Positions 63,666 through 64,000 of a DNA stretch of 64,000 bases are shown one piece after another (positions within the stretch are counted from its first letter, which is position 1; each line of letters starts with the position of its first letter). The stretch comes from Nematopogon swammerdamellus. Taxonomy: Eukaryota; Arthropoda; Insecta; Lepidoptera; Adelidae. Below the pieces are notes generated by a model. That model had not been told where the DNA came from and searched no databases. It saw only the letters and a list, made by a program, of their open reading frames with translations. Location: positions 12,921,741-12,985,740 of the forward strand of contig OX336348.1 of NCBI GenBank assembly GCA_946902875.1. Direction: 5' to 3'. A program made the position numbers and the translations under genes.

Positions 63666-64000
63666 CTGATTGGATGGGCCTAAGCCCTAGGAGACAAGAG
63701 AGAGAGGAGAGGCAAGAGGGACTGACCTGTTCTCCTGGACTTGACCTTCCACAGGCGCGCACTCTTCTTCATCAGCGGTAGTCGTCGGCAGTTCCACGTC
63801 ACTCCACCAGACCTTGCGCACACTCGCGATCACTCCTCCAACGCTTCCGTCGTAAGCGTGAGGTTTGTGTTTTGGATAATAACAACGGAACCGAGCTCTT
63901 CTTCTGTTTTCGCGGGAGCGGATAATTTGCTAAGCCGTTGACAATGGCGGGCAGACTCGAACGAACGTCTGGCGGACGCGCGCGCGGTGCGGCATGCGCG
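63666..64000. other. Unassigned right flank
   Basis: GC-rich from 63,740, no recognisable domain. It might be promoter or 5' UTR-like (ACAATGGCGGGCAG at 63,940) but this is not supported further. Confidence 0.35.

Overview
The window looks like a repeat-dominated piece of a moth or butterfly genome. No host gene can be followed from start to stop. Almost everything recognisable is a transposable element or a product of one: RLE-type, CR1-like, LOA/I-like and RTE-like LINEs, a Penelope-like element, a BEL/Pao pol, mariner- and hAT-like DNA transposons, Helitron-like ends carrying a 68-bp minisatellite, and a tRNA/5S composite SINE. The Lepidoptera assignment is inference. It rests on the Helitron-type termini ending CTAG-T after a CGCGAGC-GAA-GCCGCG hairpin, the RTE-like tails with GATAGT repeats, a TTAGG run, and recollection of these families. 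The density and depth of nesting would suit heterochromatin or a W chromosome, which sequence alone cannot prove.

Layout, left to right. 1-820 is a Helitron-like end with an inverted 68-bp array. 957-1,335 is a SINE. 1,340-2,132 is a possible BEL long terminal repeat, separated from the BEL pol (9,385-11,190, minus) by a mariner-like element (2,135-9,368). That element was invaded by a module amplified three times (130-bp array, PIF1-like helicase tail, long hairpin). 12,131-20,090 is RLE LINE copy A, split by a nearly intact CR1-like LINE (from 13,481, minus) and a THAP-type exon. 20,162-21,056 is a snap-back mariner-like MITE. 22,900-25,272 holds Helitron-like arrays and LINE 3' fragments. 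27,754-31,080 is RLE LINE copy B with an uninterrupted 1,048-codon ORF. 31,877-32,443 has two SINEs. 35,652-37,144 is a DNA transposon with an exact 8-bp target duplication, and a larger copy lies at 42,219-45,521.

The right third is a Russian doll. A Penelope-like element (40,300-42,074 plus 63,165-63,665, minus) is split by RLE LINE copy C. Copy C is itself split by the 8-bp-TSD transposon and by a 16.3-kb element with about 0.95-kb inverted arms and AGAT duplications (46,824-63,150). Inside that lie a hAT-like element (47,976-55,820, duplication GTCCGGAG) and a LOA/I-type LINE with RNase H (55,850-62,100).

The two signals I find most striking are functional RNA motifs. First, a complete type-III hammerhead ribozyme fold straddles the stop codon of the RLE LINE ORF in all three copies (19,913-19,967; 27,877-27,931; 46,656-46,710). 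Second, an A-AAA-AAC heptamer directly before the ORF1 stop of the CR1-like LINE (16,698-16,704) would join ORF1 to an ATG-less ORF2 by -1 frameshifting. Other notable items are the tRNA/5S composite SINE promoter, two loci with abutting perfect hairpins, and YY1/Pho-like motifs amplified in 108-bp arrays. All calls were made by eye, and boundaries given as approximate can be off by tens of bases.
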